Assembly (NCBI RefSeq): GCF_000626675.1
Contig: NZ_CP006842.1
Span: forward strand, 2,728,001 to 2,792,000
DNA: 64,000 bases
Direction: 5' to 3'
Source: Corynebacterium glyciniphilum AJ 3170
GTDB taxonomy: Bacteria > Actinomycetota > Actinomycetes > Mycobacteriales > Mycobacteriaceae
The notes under the pieces: model-generated
Told to the model about the DNA's origin: nothing
Seen by the model: only the letters and a program-made list of their open reading frames with translations
The model's database searches: none
Translations under genes and position numbers: made by a program
In this document: one piece after another, positions 18,112-26,851 of the stretch
Layout: each line of letters opens with the position of its first letter
How positions within the stretch are numbered: the stretch's first letter is position 1

Positions 18112-18744
18112 GTGCAGTACGAAAATGAGTCGAATAGCCCATCCTTCATAGAACGTGCTCGCCGGGCCCAGATCCTCGCCGCGGCGGTGGAGGTTGTCGC
18201 CAACGAAGGCTTCGGCAAGGCGTCACTGGCAAGGATTGCGCGGCAGGCGGGCATCAGCAAAGGTGTCGTCACCTACCACTTCTCCAACAAGGACGAGATC
18301 CTCGAACAGATGGTCACGGACTACTTCAATCGCGGTTGGGAGTTCATGGAACCCCGTATCAACGCGCAGCCCACGGCCGTAGGCCAGGTCAAAGCGTGGG
18401 TGAGCTCACAACTGGAATTCTTCACCTCGCACCCCGCGGAGTTCTTCGCCATGGCGGCTGTCATGTCCAATCACCTGAACGACGACGGTTCGTCGCGCTA
18501 CGACAACGACAACCAGGAAGCCGTCGACGGGCTCGCAGAAATCCTGACGGCGGGCCAACAGGAAGGCCAGCTACGCGACTTCAACCCAGCTCGAGTCGCC
18601 AACATCATCTTGCGCAGCATCGACGGAGTTCTCAGCTCGTGGGCCACCACGAGGGGTCGAGATGACGGGACCATGAACCTCACGGCCGACATCGAGGCAT
18701 TGGAAGACTTCATCACCCACGCCATCGAGAAGGAGTCGTCATGA
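18112..18744 (+). CDS. TetR-family regulator, probable local repressor of MMPL exporter
   Basis: A 210-residue regulator. The N-terminal helix-turn-helix is ARIARQAGISKGVVTYHFSN preceded by ILAAAVEVVANEGFGKAS. The GTG start at 18112 lies 6 nt after a -10, so the mRNA is probably leaderless. The C-terminal ligand domain has no clear substrate hint. It is divergent from the MMPL gene and overlaps the next gene by ATGA. Autoregulation is inferred from the palindrome over its -10. Confidence 0.9.
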   Translation: MQYENESNSPSFIERARRAQILAAAVEVVANEGFGKASLARIARQAGISKGVVTYHFSNKDEILEQMVTDYFNRGWEFMEPRINAQPTAVGQVKAWVSSQLEFFTSHPAEFFAMAAVMSNHLNDDGSSRYDNDNQEAVDGLAEILTAGQQEGQLRDFNPARVANIILRSIDGVLSSWATTRGRDDGTMNLTADIEALEDFITHAIEKESS

Positions 18745-19226
18745 GAGAAATGAGAGAGCCCGTCCACGGCATCGACCGGAAGGCAATTGGATGGTGGATG
18801 CTGCAGACCATCGCGGTCATGGTCCCGGTGTTCCTCGGGATGGCCGCCGTAGGCTGGTTCTTCGAGATTACTCGTCCTTTTCTGCCCTATGCCCTCCTCC
18901 TCGCCACTGCATTCCTGCTGACCGGAGTGTTCGTGGAACCGTTCTGGCGGTTCCGGGTACACCGGTGGGAGACCACCGATACCGCGGTCTACGCCCGCAC
19001 CGGCTGGCTGGTGAGGGAATGGCGTGCAGCACCGCTGTCCCGCGTGCAGACCGTCGACGCTAGCCAGGGCCCGTTGGAACAGGCCCTCGGACTCTCCACT
19101 CTGGTCATCACCACCGCCTCTTCGTCCGGGGCAATCAAGATCAACGGTCTGGACAAGGGCACGGCAGACCGGGTGGCACACGAACTCACCGACGTCGCAG
19201 AGCTGATTCCGGGTGATGCGACATGA
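18741..19226 (+). CDS. bPH2 (DUF304, YdbS-like) membrane protein
   Basis: A 161-residue protein with two hydrophobic helices (about 20-40 and 45-65), then a bacterial PH2 domain (FRVHRWETTDTAVYARTGW, PLSRVQTVDASQGPLEQALG, VITTASSSGAIKINGL). YdbS/YdbT-type proteins occur in pairs; in Bacillus they are linked to bacteriocin or envelope-stress resistance, though mechanism is unclear. The start overlaps the tetR stop (ATGA) and the stop overlaps the next ATG, implying coupled translation. A second in-frame ATG lies 9 nt further on. Confidence 0.88.
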   Translation: MREMREPVHGIDRKAIGWWMLQTIAVMVPVFLGMAAVGWFFEITRPFLPYALLLATAFLLTGVFVEPFWRFRVHRWETTDTAVYARTGWLVREWRAAPLSRVQTVDASQGPLEQALGLSTLVITTASSSGAIKINGLDKGTADRVAHELTDVAELIPGDAT

Positions 19227-20803
19227 CCACCACCCCGAGCACGACACCCTCCGCCACGTCAGCCTGGAGTCGATTGAGCTCGCGGGTGATCTGGGTTGAC
19301 CTCGCGCGGACCCTCCTCTCGTTGATCCCCGGCGTCATTGCGCTGGCGCTGTCTCAGGGAGCCGCATCATCCGGTGCAGTCTGGCCGCTCGTCGCCATCG
19401 CCGGATTCGGCGTTCTCGGAGCGTCCGGCGATGCCCTGCGCTGGTTGTTCACCCATTACCGCATTTCAGATTCACAGGTCGAGCTGCGCACCGGTGTCAT
19501 CCTCAAACAGCACCGGTCATTGCGTCGCGAACGTATCCGAAGCGTGGACATCGAGGCGAAACTTCACCATCGTCTTTCTGGACTTCGCATGGTCAAAATA
19601 GGAGCCGGGCAACAGTCCGCCGCCGGTGAAGCAGCATTTACGTTGGACGCACTGTCCCGTGAGGACGCGGTGAAGCTCCAGTCCTCGCTGCTGGCGATCA
19701 GCAACGGTGGCCCGCCCACCTCTCCGGACGGGAACCCAGAATCGCGACCTACGCCCGAGACCGACCCGAAAACACCAGCGATTCCCCACCGCGTCTTCGC
19801 TACTTTCAGGCCGGGATGGGTCGTGTACAACATGTTCAATGTGTGGGCCTATGTCATGGCACTCGGCCTCATCGGGGGCACCTGGGGAATACTGTCGATG
19901 ACTGGGGTGGATCTCTTCGGTATCGTCTCCCGGTCGTACAACTGGGAATCACTCGGATGGGTCGGCGGAACTCTCGTTGTCCTTGTCGGGATGACCTTGC
20001 TCGGATGGCTCGGCCTGACACTGAATTTCTTCACTGAGTACTGGAAATTCGAGCTAGCCCGAGTCCCCGGTAAGGACGGTACCCAACTTCGCACCCGGCA
20101 AGGCATGTTCACGACACGTGAGGTAAACCGGGACGAGAAGCGGATCCGTGGCGTACAGATCGCAGAGCCCCTGTTCTGGCGGTGGCTGAGGGTCACAGAC
20201 ACCCACGTGATCACCACGGGCCTCGATGTGTGGTCATTGTCCGACCCTGCCGCTATTCTTCCCCGGGTTCACCGCAACGTTGCGCGCCGTACAGCTGCCC
20301 ACGTTCTGGGTGAAGAGCCTGCTTTGTTCGATGCCGCCGTGCGACCGCATCCTGCCGTCGCCTGGGGGCGGCGGATGTGGTGGGCGACGCTCCCGGCGCT
20401 TGCCTTGCTCGGGGCACTCGGAGTCGCCGTGTATACCGGGGTCATTCCCCTGTGGAGTCTGTGGGCGGCACTAATTCCCTGGGGCATAGGCCTCGTGGGG
20501 GCGACTGTCGCCTACCGTGCGCTCGGGCACACGGACATCGGCCCGTATCTGCTCATCCGTTCCGGACTATTCACCCGGAGCACTGTCGTGCTGCGCCGTG
20601 ATGCGATCAGCACGATCGCCGTCAGAGAATCACTCCTGCAGAAATGGCTCGGACTACGCACGGTGACCGTCGCGACCGCCGCGGGTTACGGCGGATACGT
20701 CATCCCGGATGTTTCAGCCACGGCGGCCACGGAGCTTGCGGAGCGCTGTGCACCCGGGCTGCTGGAGCAGTTCACCACGGACATCAGAACATCACACCCC
20801 TGA
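19223..20803 (+). CDS. bPH2 (DUF304, YdbT-like) membrane protein, multi-domain
   Basis: A 526-residue membrane protein with repeated helix-pair plus PH2 units. The first is FTHYRISDSQVELRTGVILK with RRERIRSVDIEAKLHHRL; further copies follow KFELARVPGKDGTQLRTRQG and PYLLIRSGLFTRSTVVLRRD. This is the larger partner of the preceding protein (YdbT type). The middle linker (about residues 165-190) is Pro/Thr/Glu-rich and disordered-looking. It ends 12 bp inside the convergent FMN reductase gene. Confidence 0.87.
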   Translation: MTTTPSTTPSATSAWSRLSSRVIWVDLARTLLSLIPGVIALALSQGAASSGAVWPLVAIAGFGVLGASGDALRWLFTHYRISDSQVELRTGVILKQHRSLRRERIRSVDIEAKLHHRLSGLRMVKIGAGQQSAAGEAAFTLDALSREDAVKLQSSLLAISNGGPPTSPDGNPESRPTPETDPKTPAIPHRVFATFRPGWVVYNMFNVWAYVMALGLIGGTWGILSMTGVDLFGIVSRSYNWESLGWVGGTLVVLVGMTLLGWLGLTLNFFTEYWKFELARVPGKDGTQLRTRQGMFTTREVNRDEKRIRGVQIAEPLFWRWLRVTDTHVITTGLDVWSLSDPAAILPRVHRNVARRTAAHVLGEEPALFDAAVRPHPAVAWGRRMWWATLPALALLGALGVAVYTGVIPLWSLWAALIPWGIGLVGATVAYRALGHTDIGPYLLIRSGLFTRSTVVLRRDAISTIAVRESLLQKWLGLRTVTVATAAGYGGYVIPDVSATAATELAERCAPGLLEQFTTDIRTSHP

Positions 20804-21439
20804 GTGCCTCTTCAGCAGGGCTTCGAAATCCCCGTCGGGACGTCCGAAACGGGACGGCACGTCGGACTCCGGGACGTGCTGAGCCGCACCTCCACCCTGC
20901 CCCGGACGAGACAGATGCAGGGCCAGTTCCGTCGCAGCCTGCCGAATCCGACCCCGGAGCCCTTCTTCCTCGCCGTACTCACCGGTGGCAACGAACACCC
21001 CAGTGGGCAGGACTGTCGCCTGCAGGAAAGACAGCAAGGGACGCATCGCGTAGTCGAGGACCATGGAATGCCGCGGTGTCCCGGCCGTGGCCACCAAGCT
21101 CACCGGAACCCCCTGCAGGGCATGCTTGTCGAGCGTGTCAAAGAACATCTTGAACAGTCCCGCGTAACTCCCCTGGAACACCGGGGTGGCGGCGATCAGG
21201 GCATCGGCACTCCCGACGAGGAGCCGGGCGTCCTCCAGATCCGGAGTCGGGATCATAGTGGTCATAAATGTCGCCAGATCGCCCGCGAGCGCCCGGAGGT
21301 CAAGCACGGTGACCTCCACCGCCTCTCCGGAAGCTGCCACCTCATGTTCGGCGGCATAGGCGACCCGGGTCGCGATGTCCCGTGTGCTGGACGGATTGCT
21401 CAGGCCCGCGTTGATGACGACGAGCTTTCGGGTACTCAC
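20792..21439 (-). CDS. NAD(P)H-dependent FMN reductase, CE1759-type partner of a luciferase-like monooxygenase
   Basis: A 215-residue flavodoxin-like reductase. LVVINAGLSNPSSTRDIA is the FMN-phosphate loop and ATPVFQGSYAGLFKMFFDTLD the flavin-contact motif. It supplies FMNH2 to the monooxygenase encoded just upstream, with which it overlaps by 4 bp. The pair matches a two-gene actinobacterial family named after Corynebacterium efficiens CE1758/CE1759, as far as memory allows. The substrate is unknown. Confidence 0.88.
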   Translation of the reverse strand: MSTRKLVVINAGLSNPSSTRDIATRVAYAAEHEVAASGEAVEVTVLDLRALAGDLATFMTTMIPTPDLEDARLLVGSADALIAATPVFQGSYAGLFKMFFDTLDKHALQGVPVSLVATAGTPRHSMVLDYAMRPLLSFLQATVLPTGVFVATGEYGEEEGLRGRIRQAATELALHLSRPGQGGGAAQHVPESDVPSRFGRPDGDFEALLKRHSGV

Positions 21440-22563
21440 TGTTGGCTCCTCTCCTTCACGGGTTCAACGTCGTGGAACGGATCATTCATTCCTGCCGCTA
21501 CGAGGGACTCATGCGTCGGCGGCCCGCTGGGCACATGGGCAGGACGCCGAGCCTCGAGTTCGCGCCGCAGCACGGGAACAACCTCGGTACCAAGGATCTC
21601 GATCTGCTCGAGAACGACGTCTTTCGGCAGTCCAGCGTGGTCCACCAGGAACATCTGGCGCTGGTAGTCGCCGACGGCGTCGGCATAGCTGAGGTAGCGT
21701 TCAATGACCTGGTCCACCGTTCCGACGGTGAGCGGGGTCATCCGGGTGAAGTCTTCCATGCTCGGGCCGTGCCCGTAGACCGGGGCATTGTCGAAGTACG
21801 GACGGAAGAACTCCTTGGCCTTCTTCTCGGTCTCCCCGATGAATACCTGGCCACCCAGACCCACAATCGCCTGGTCCGCAGCTCCGTGCCCGTAATACTC
21901 GAATCGTTGCCGGTAGGTGTTCACCATAGTCGCGGTGTGCTCGATATTCCAGAAAATATGGTTGTGGAAGAAGCCGTCACCGTAATAAGCGGCCTGTTCC
22001 GCGATCTCCGGCGACCGGATCGAGCCGTGCCACACGAACGGCGGGGTGTCGTCCAGAGGACGGGGCATCGAGGTGAAGTTCTGCAACGGCGTACGGAACT
22101 CACCCTTCCACGACACGTCCTCCTGCCTCCACAAGGTGCGGAGCAGATGGTAGTTCTCCACCGCCAACGGAATGCCCTTGCGAATGTCCTTACCGAACCA
22201 CGGGTACACCGGGCCAGTATTGCCCCGGCCCATCATCACGTCCACGCGCCCACCGGTGAGGTGCTGAACGTAGGCGTAGTCCTCTGCCAGACGCACCGGA
22301 TCGTTGGTGGTGATCAGCGTCGTAGCGGTGGAGAACCGGATCTTCTCGGTCTGTGCCGCCAGGTACGCCATGAGAATCGGCGGGTTCGCCGGGGCGACGA
22401 ACGGAGGGTTGTGGTGCTCACCAGTGGCGAAGACATCCAGGCCAACCTCCTCGGCTTTCCTGGCGTACTCCACCGTCGCCGAGATCCGTTCATGCGCATC
22501 AGGTGCCCGGCCGGTCGTTGGGTCTGGGGTGAGGTCACCGATGGTGAAGATTCCGAAGTCCAT
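21436..22563 (-). CDS. FMN-dependent luciferase-like monooxygenase, CE1758 type
   Basis: A 375-residue bacterial-luciferase-family flavin monooxygenase. It shows MDFGIFTIGDLTPDP, ATGEHHNPPFVAPANPPIL, TGGRVDVMMGRGNTGPVYPW and PPFVWHGSIRSPE. The ATG at 22563 is chosen because a perfect promoter (-35 TTGACA, 18-bp spacer, -10 GATTAT) ends 6 nt before it, giving a leaderless mRNA; a longer frame would begin inside the promoter. It forms an operon with the FMN reductase. Natural substrate is unknown; oxidation of an organic compound using O2 and FMNH2 is expected. Confidence 0.9.
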   Translation of the reverse strand: MDFGIFTIGDLTPDPTTGRAPDAHERISATVEYARKAEEVGLDVFATGEHHNPPFVAPANPPILMAYLAAQTEKIRFSTATTLITTNDPVRLAEDYAYVQHLTGGRVDVMMGRGNTGPVYPWFGKDIRKGIPLAVENYHLLRTLWRQEDVSWKGEFRTPLQNFTSMPRPLDDTPPFVWHGSIRSPEIAEQAAYYGDGFFHNHIFWNIEHTATMVNTYRQRFEYYGHGAADQAIVGLGGQVFIGETEKKAKEFFRPYFDNAPVYGHGPSMEDFTRMTPLTVGTVDQVIERYLSYADAVGDYQRQMFLVDHAGLPKDVVLEQIEILGTEVVPVLRRELEARRPAHVPSGPPTHESLVAAGMNDPFHDVEPVKERSQQ

Positions 22564-22569
22564 GACCCC

Positions 22570-22605
22570 ATAATCCACCCGAAGTAGATGACATGTCAAC
22601 TACTT
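22570..22605 (-). promoter_or_regulatory. Promoter and 24-bp palindromic operator of the monooxygenase-reductase operon
   Basis: On the minus strand TTGACA (22593-22598) and GATTAT (22570-22575) are 18 bp apart. A 24-bp palindrome with two mismatched positions (22582-22605, centre TGACATGTCA) covers the -35. It is read through from ctpE, whose stop codon lies inside it. A MarR- or TetR-sized dimer would fit; no regulator gene is adjacent. Confidence 0.65.
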
Positions 22606-24972
22606 TCGAATGCGACGCCCCTTGACCACCCTGTGCACCACCTCAATCACCAGTGCACCGACAGCTCCGACCACCAGTCCGAGGCACATGAGCTGGGTGT
22701 TTCCGGGCTCCAACAGAACCAGTTCGCGCAAGAACGGCACCGTGAACAACAGGACATAACCGACCACACACCCCACCAGGAGCAGGATCTTCCACCACAC
22801 CAGTGGCCGGGCGACGATGCCCAGCACCCAAAGCCCCATCACGATCAGTGCCAGCAGTACCGCCGTCCCCGCCTCGGCCCGCTCAATTTCCGGAGCATCA
22901 CCACCGGGGTAGACCGCGATCCACATGGCCACCGCGAATCCCCCGACAAGGACGCCGGACGGCACTGCCAGTGACAGCACACGCCGGAGAAACCCGTCAC
23001 GCGGACGTTCGTTGTTGGGCGCCAACGCGAGAATGAAAGCGGGGATACCGATCGTGAACCAGCCCGTGATCGTCACGTGGATCGGCTGGAACGGGAACGA
23101 TATGCCCATCACAGCGACGACCAGTGCCAGCACCACCGAGTAAACCGTCTTGGTCAGGAACAGGTTCGCGACCCGCTCGATGTTGCCGATAACCCGACGT
23201 CCCTCCCCCACCACTCTGGGCAGGGCGGAGAACCGGTTGGTCAGCAGGACCAGCTGCGCCACGCTGCGGGTCGCGGGAGCGCCTGCTCCCATGGCCACGC
23301 CAATATCCGCTTTCTTGAGAGCGAGGACATCGTTGACACCATCGCCGGTCATCGCCACGGTCCTGCCTGCACGGTGCAGGGATTCCACCATCTGCTGTTT
23401 CTGCTCGGGGCGCACCCGCCCGAAGACGTTCGCCCTTGCGACCTCCGCGTCGAAATCCGTCTCGGACAGGTCGTCGAGCGTACGTGCGTCCACGGCAACG
23501 AGCTCACGGTCCGTCGCACCGCGCGCCACAGCGGCAACGGAGTCAGGGTTGTCGCCGGAGATAATCTTCAGATCAACGTCCTGGGTATCGAAGAAGTCGA
23601 GCGTCTCCCTCGCATCAGGTCGCAACTGCTGACCTAATGTCACTAACACCGGCTCGTCGATCGAGGGAGCTTCGGCCATACCGGAACCACCGTCCGGGCT
23701 CTGCAGGGTCCCCTCCACACGGCCGAATGCCAGGACACGCAGTCCGCGGTCGCCAAACTCCTGCGCGGTGGTCGCGGCGGGTCCCTCCGACAGCAGAACG
23801 TCGGGTGCGCCGAGAATCCATGCATGACCGGAACACTGCACACCGGAGTACTTCCACTTCGAGTTGAAGGGAATCTCAGCACCGTCGAACGGGTCCGGCG
23901 CGTCGTAGGCGGCGAGAATCGCCTCAGCGGTGGAGTTACGGTCCTCCTGGGAGGCCACCAGCCGCCCCAGCGCCTCGCGGAATTCATCCGGGGCCGGGGC
24001 TCCGTCGGCGGAGTAGGTCCCGTCGAGCTCCATTTCATTGGTCGTCAGGGTGCCTGTCTTGTCGGTGCACACGGTATTGACCCGGGCCAGCCCCTCGATG
24101 GCCACAAGCTCATTGACCAGTGCTTTGTACTGTCCGAGGCGGATCACACCGGCAGCGAAGGCGATCGAGGTCATCAGGACAAGCCCCTCAGGAACCATGG
24201 GGACGATCGCCGCGGCCATCGACAGGATTGATTCCCGTACATCGGTTCCTGAGCGCACCAGCTGAGTCCAGATCGTCAACACCCCGGTGGGAATCAACAG
24301 CCAGGTGATGACCCGCAGGATGCTGTTGATCCCGCTCATCAGGACCGAGTCAGTGAGCGAGAATTCGCTCGCCTCCGCAGCGAGACGCGCAGCGTAGGCC
24401 TCCTCCCCCACTTTCTCCGCACGGAAGACGGCGGTCCCTCCGGTGACGAATGATCCGGACAGCACCTCGTCCCCGGCATTCTTGTGCACGGCATCCGCTT
24501 CACCGGTGAGTTGCGACTCGTCGACAGCGAACCCGGAGTCCGCGACGACCACCAACGTCCCGTCGACGACGATTTCGTCTCCGGACTTGAGCACGATGAG
24601 GTCGTCGACCACGACCTCGGACTGGTGGACCGTGCGGCGTTCCCCGTCGCGTAGGACGGTCGGCTGGGTCTCCCCCACGATGCGTAGGTTGGCCAGCGTC
24701 CGTTTGGCGCGGAGCTCCTGGATCACACCAACCGCCGAGTTTGCGATGATCAGCAGTCCGAATGCTGCGTTGATCCATGATCCGGTAGACAGCACGATCA
24801 CGCACAGGACGCCGAGGATCGCATTGACCCGGGTAAAGACGTTCGCTCGGATGATCTGCCAGACGCTGCGTCCGGTGCTCCGACCGACGGTGTTCGTCCG
24901 CCCGTCAGCGACGCGCTGAGAAACCTCGGCCGAGCTGAGACCGGTGAGCGAGACTCCCGTGGTCCTGGCCAT
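22600..24972 (-). CDS. ctpE: Cation-transporting P-type ATPase, CtpE-like
   Basis: A 790-residue P-type ATPase. VCTDKTGTLTTNEMEL holds the phosphorylated Asp, GEADAVH follows the actuator region, and MTGDGVNDVLALKKADIGVA is the hinge motif. There is no N-terminal heavy-metal-binding domain. Mycobacterial CtpE is a calcium-uptake ATPase, and its neighbourhood also has echA6 nearby (Rv0905-Rv0908), as here, which supports the assignment. It follows echA6 by 5 bp on the same strand. Confidence 0.85.
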   Translation of the reverse strand: MARTTGVSLTGLSSAEVSQRVADGRTNTVGRSTGRSVWQIIRANVFTRVNAILGVLCVIVLSTGSWINAAFGLLIIANSAVGVIQELRAKRTLANLRIVGETQPTVLRDGERRTVHQSEVVVDDLIVLKSGDEIVVDGTLVVVADSGFAVDESQLTGEADAVHKNAGDEVLSGSFVTGGTAVFRAEKVGEEAYAARLAAEASEFSLTDSVLMSGINSILRVITWLLIPTGVLTIWTQLVRSGTDVRESILSMAAAIVPMVPEGLVLMTSIAFAAGVIRLGQYKALVNELVAIEGLARVNTVCTDKTGTLTTNEMELDGTYSADGAPAPDEFREALGRLVASQEDRNSTAEAILAAYDAPDPFDGAEIPFNSKWKYSGVQCSGHAWILGAPDVLLSEGPAATTAQEFGDRGLRVLAFGRVEGTLQSPDGGSGMAEAPSIDEPVLVTLGQQLRPDARETLDFFDTQDVDLKIISGDNPDSVAAVARGATDRELVAVDARTLDDLSETDFDAEVARANVFGRVRPEQKQQMVESLHRAGRTVAMTGDGVNDVLALKKADIGVAMGAGAPATRSVAQLVLLTNRFSALPRVVGEGRRVIGNIERVANLFLTKTVYSVVLALVVAVMGISFPFQPIHVTITGWFTIGIPAFILALAPNNERPRDGFLRRVLSLAVPSGVLVGGFAVAMWIAVYPGGDAPEIERAEAGTAVLLALIVMGLWVLGIVARPLVWWKILLLVGCVVGYVLLFTVPFLRELVLLEPGNTQLMCLGLVVGAVGALVIEVVHRVVKGRRIRK

Positions 24973-24977
24973 CGTCC

Positions 24978-25757
24978 CTACCGCCCTTCGAAGATCGGGG
25001 CGCGCTTCTCCTCACGGGCCCGGCGCGCTTCCGTGACATCCCTGCTGAGCCAGCAGGCACCACCAAGCCGGTCGATCTCCCCGGCAAGCTCGGAATCCGG
25101 GTCAGGATTGTTCATCGCCAGTTTGAAGTAGTGCATCGGCATCGGCGCCTGCCGTGACATGGTGCGGGCGAGCTCCAGGGCATCGTGGGATGGTCCACCC
25201 AACATCGCGAACCCGTTTGCCACGGCCATGCTCTGGCCGACCTGCGCACCGGCGATGAGGACATTCCGTGCCACCGAGCCGCCCAACAGTTCCACAGCGC
25301 GTTGGACCGTCCACCGGTCCAGGCTGAATCCGTGATGGACGGCGGGCACCCACACCCGCGCTTTCGGACCCATCACTCGTAGGTCGCAGGCAAGGACGAG
25401 CTGGCATCCGGCACCGACGGCGGGCCCCTGAACATCGGCGATGATCGGGACCGGAGCCTCAGAGATCGCACGGATCATGCGCTCCAGCCCGCTGAAGAAA
25501 TCTGTGGCATAGACCCCTCCCTTCAGGTTCGCGCCGGCGCAGAAAGCGGGCCCCTCCGCACGGAGAAGAATGACGCGGACCGGATCGCCAGCGGTGACGA
25601 ACTCCTCAACGGCATCGGCGACAGCACCGCACACATCTGCGTCCAATGCGTTCCGACGGTCCGGGCGGCACAGCGTGATCACCCCGACTGCGGGGACACT
25701 CTCGTCCCGCGCCACCCGGATCCCGTCGTTCACCGGCGCATCCTGTCCCTCTGCCAT
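24978..25757 (-). CDS. echA6: Enoyl-CoA hydratase-family protein, EchA6-like (catalytic Glu residues absent)
   Basis: A 259-residue crotonase-fold protein. The oxyanion-hole segments are seen (AFCAGANLKGG, VQGPAVGAGCQLVLACDLR). The first catalytic Glu position is Gln (GCQLV rather than GCEL), and the second region reads VPAVHHGFSLDRWTVQRA without the usual PE motif. This resembles mycobacterial EchA6, an acyl-CoA-binding protein without hydratase activity that feeds mycolate synthesis. It is first in an apparent two-gene operon with ctpE. Function by analogy only. Confidence 0.8.
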   Translation of the reverse strand: MAEGQDAPVNDGIRVARDESVPAVGVITLCRPDRRNALDADVCGAVADAVEEFVTAGDPVRVILLRAEGPAFCAGANLKGGVYATDFFSGLERMIRAISEAPVPIIADVQGPAVGAGCQLVLACDLRVMGPKARVWVPAVHHGFSLDRWTVQRAVELLGGSVARNVLIAGAQVGQSMAVANGFAMLGGPSHDALELARTMSRQAPMPMHYFKLAMNNPDPDSELAGEIDRLGGACWLSRDVTEARRAREEKRAPIFEGR

Positions 25758-25880
25758 GCCCTCAACTGCCTCTCACCGTAAAGCGGGTTATCCAGTTTCT
25801 CTCCGGTGCCCCATTGTCCCCCAAAGTGCAGACAGTGGTGGGCAGACACCGCATTTGAGGGGGGGGTTCCCGGCATCCCC

Positions 25881-26756
25881 CTATTCCTCGGGAATGCCGA
25901 AGGCCGCTTCGCGCGGATCGGCTCCGACGCGCCCGGACGCGTCAGCGTCATCATCCAGGGCGGTGATCTGTGCGATCTCCTCCTCCGTGAGCTCGAAGCC
26001 GTTGACGTCGAGGTTCTGACGGACACGCTCCGGCTGACGAGACCGCGGGAAGACCACGATGCCCTGCTGCAGATGCCACCGCACAATCACCTGGGCGGGG
26101 TTCACACCGTGTTCCTTTGCGATGGCTGTGATCACGGGATGGTCGAGCAGGCCGCGCCCCAGCGGCGACCACGCCTCGGTGACGATGCCACGCTTGGCAT
26201 CATCGGCCCGCTGCTCCGGCTGGGAGAGCCCGGGGTGCAGCTCGATCTGGTTGACAGCCGGGACAACACCGGTGGCGTCGATGATCTCGTCGAGGACCTC
26301 CGGGTAGAAGTTCGAGACACCGATGGAGGTCGTCTTCCCCGCCTCCCTGGCTGCGATCAGGGACCGCCATGCATCCACGTAGCGTCCGTAGGACGGCAGC
26401 GGCCAGTGGATCAACCAGAGGTCGACGTGGTCAAGACCGAGGTTTGTCAGCGAGGTGTCGATAGCTTCGGCCGCCTTGCCCGGAGCCTGATCGGCGTTCC
26501 ACAGTTTCGTGGTGATGTAGAGGTCATCACGGGTGGCCTCACCGTCGGCGATGGCGTCGGCGATCGCGCGACCCACTTCCTTCTCGTTGCCGTAGGCGGC
26601 GGCGGTGTCGATGTGGCGGGCACCGGCGGAGATCGCCGCGCGGGTGGACGAGTAGGCGTCCTCCGGTGAGAGTTCCCAGACCCCGAGGCCGAGCTGAGGG
26701 ATCTCCTGTCCGTCGTTGAGGGTGACTGTCACACGTGTCTGGTTCGTATCTGTCAT
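25881..26756 (-). CDS. Aldo/keto reductase (2,5-diketo-gluconate reductase-like)
   Basis: A 291-residue NADPH-dependent TIM-barrel oxidoreductase. The catalytic tetrad is visible: Asp and Tyr in HIDTAAAYGNE, Lys in YITTKLWNAD and His in WLIHWPLP. The cofactor loop is VVFPRSRQPERVRQN. The ATG at 26756 is preferred over the longer frame because a -10 (TACGCT, 26764-26769 on the minus strand) ends 7 nt upstream. The substrate is undetermined; aldehydes or ketones are typical. Confidence 0.92.
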   Translation of the reverse strand: MTDTNQTRVTVTLNDGQEIPQLGLGVWELSPEDAYSSTRAAISAGARHIDTAAAYGNEKEVGRAIADAIADGEATRDDLYITTKLWNADQAPGKAAEAIDTSLTNLGLDHVDLWLIHWPLPSYGRYVDAWRSLIAAREAGKTTSIGVSNFYPEVLDEIIDATGVVPAVNQIELHPGLSQPEQRADDAKRGIVTEAWSPLGRGLLDHPVITAIAKEHGVNPAQVIVRWHLQQGIVVFPRSRQPERVRQNLDVNGFELTEEEIAQITALDDDADASGRVGADPREAAFGIPEE

Positions 26757-26763
26757 GGCGACC

Positions 26764-26769
26764 AGCGTA
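26764..26769 (-). promoter_or_regulatory. -10 element (TACGCT) for leaderless aldo/keto reductase
   Basis: On the minus strand TACGCT is followed by 7 nt and then the ATG at 26756. Confidence 0.5.
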
Positions 26770-26815
26770 GGCTTCCCACGCCGTGCGTGCACTGACGTGA
26801 AAACATTCACAGAGG

Positions 26816-26848
26816 TTGACATAGCATTGTGTTTATACAACACTTTGT
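26816..26848 (+). promoter_or_regulatory. Promoter region of the XRE-ABC transporter operon
   Basis: TTGACA (26816-26821) is a consensus -35. Downstream, GTGTT-TATAC-AACAC forms a 5-bp-arm inverted repeat around the TATACA hexamer (26834-26839), a plausible operator for the XRE protein encoded next. Spacing from TTGACA to TATACA is short (12 bp), so the exact -10 is unclear. Confidence 0.4.
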
Positions 26849-26851
26849 GCC

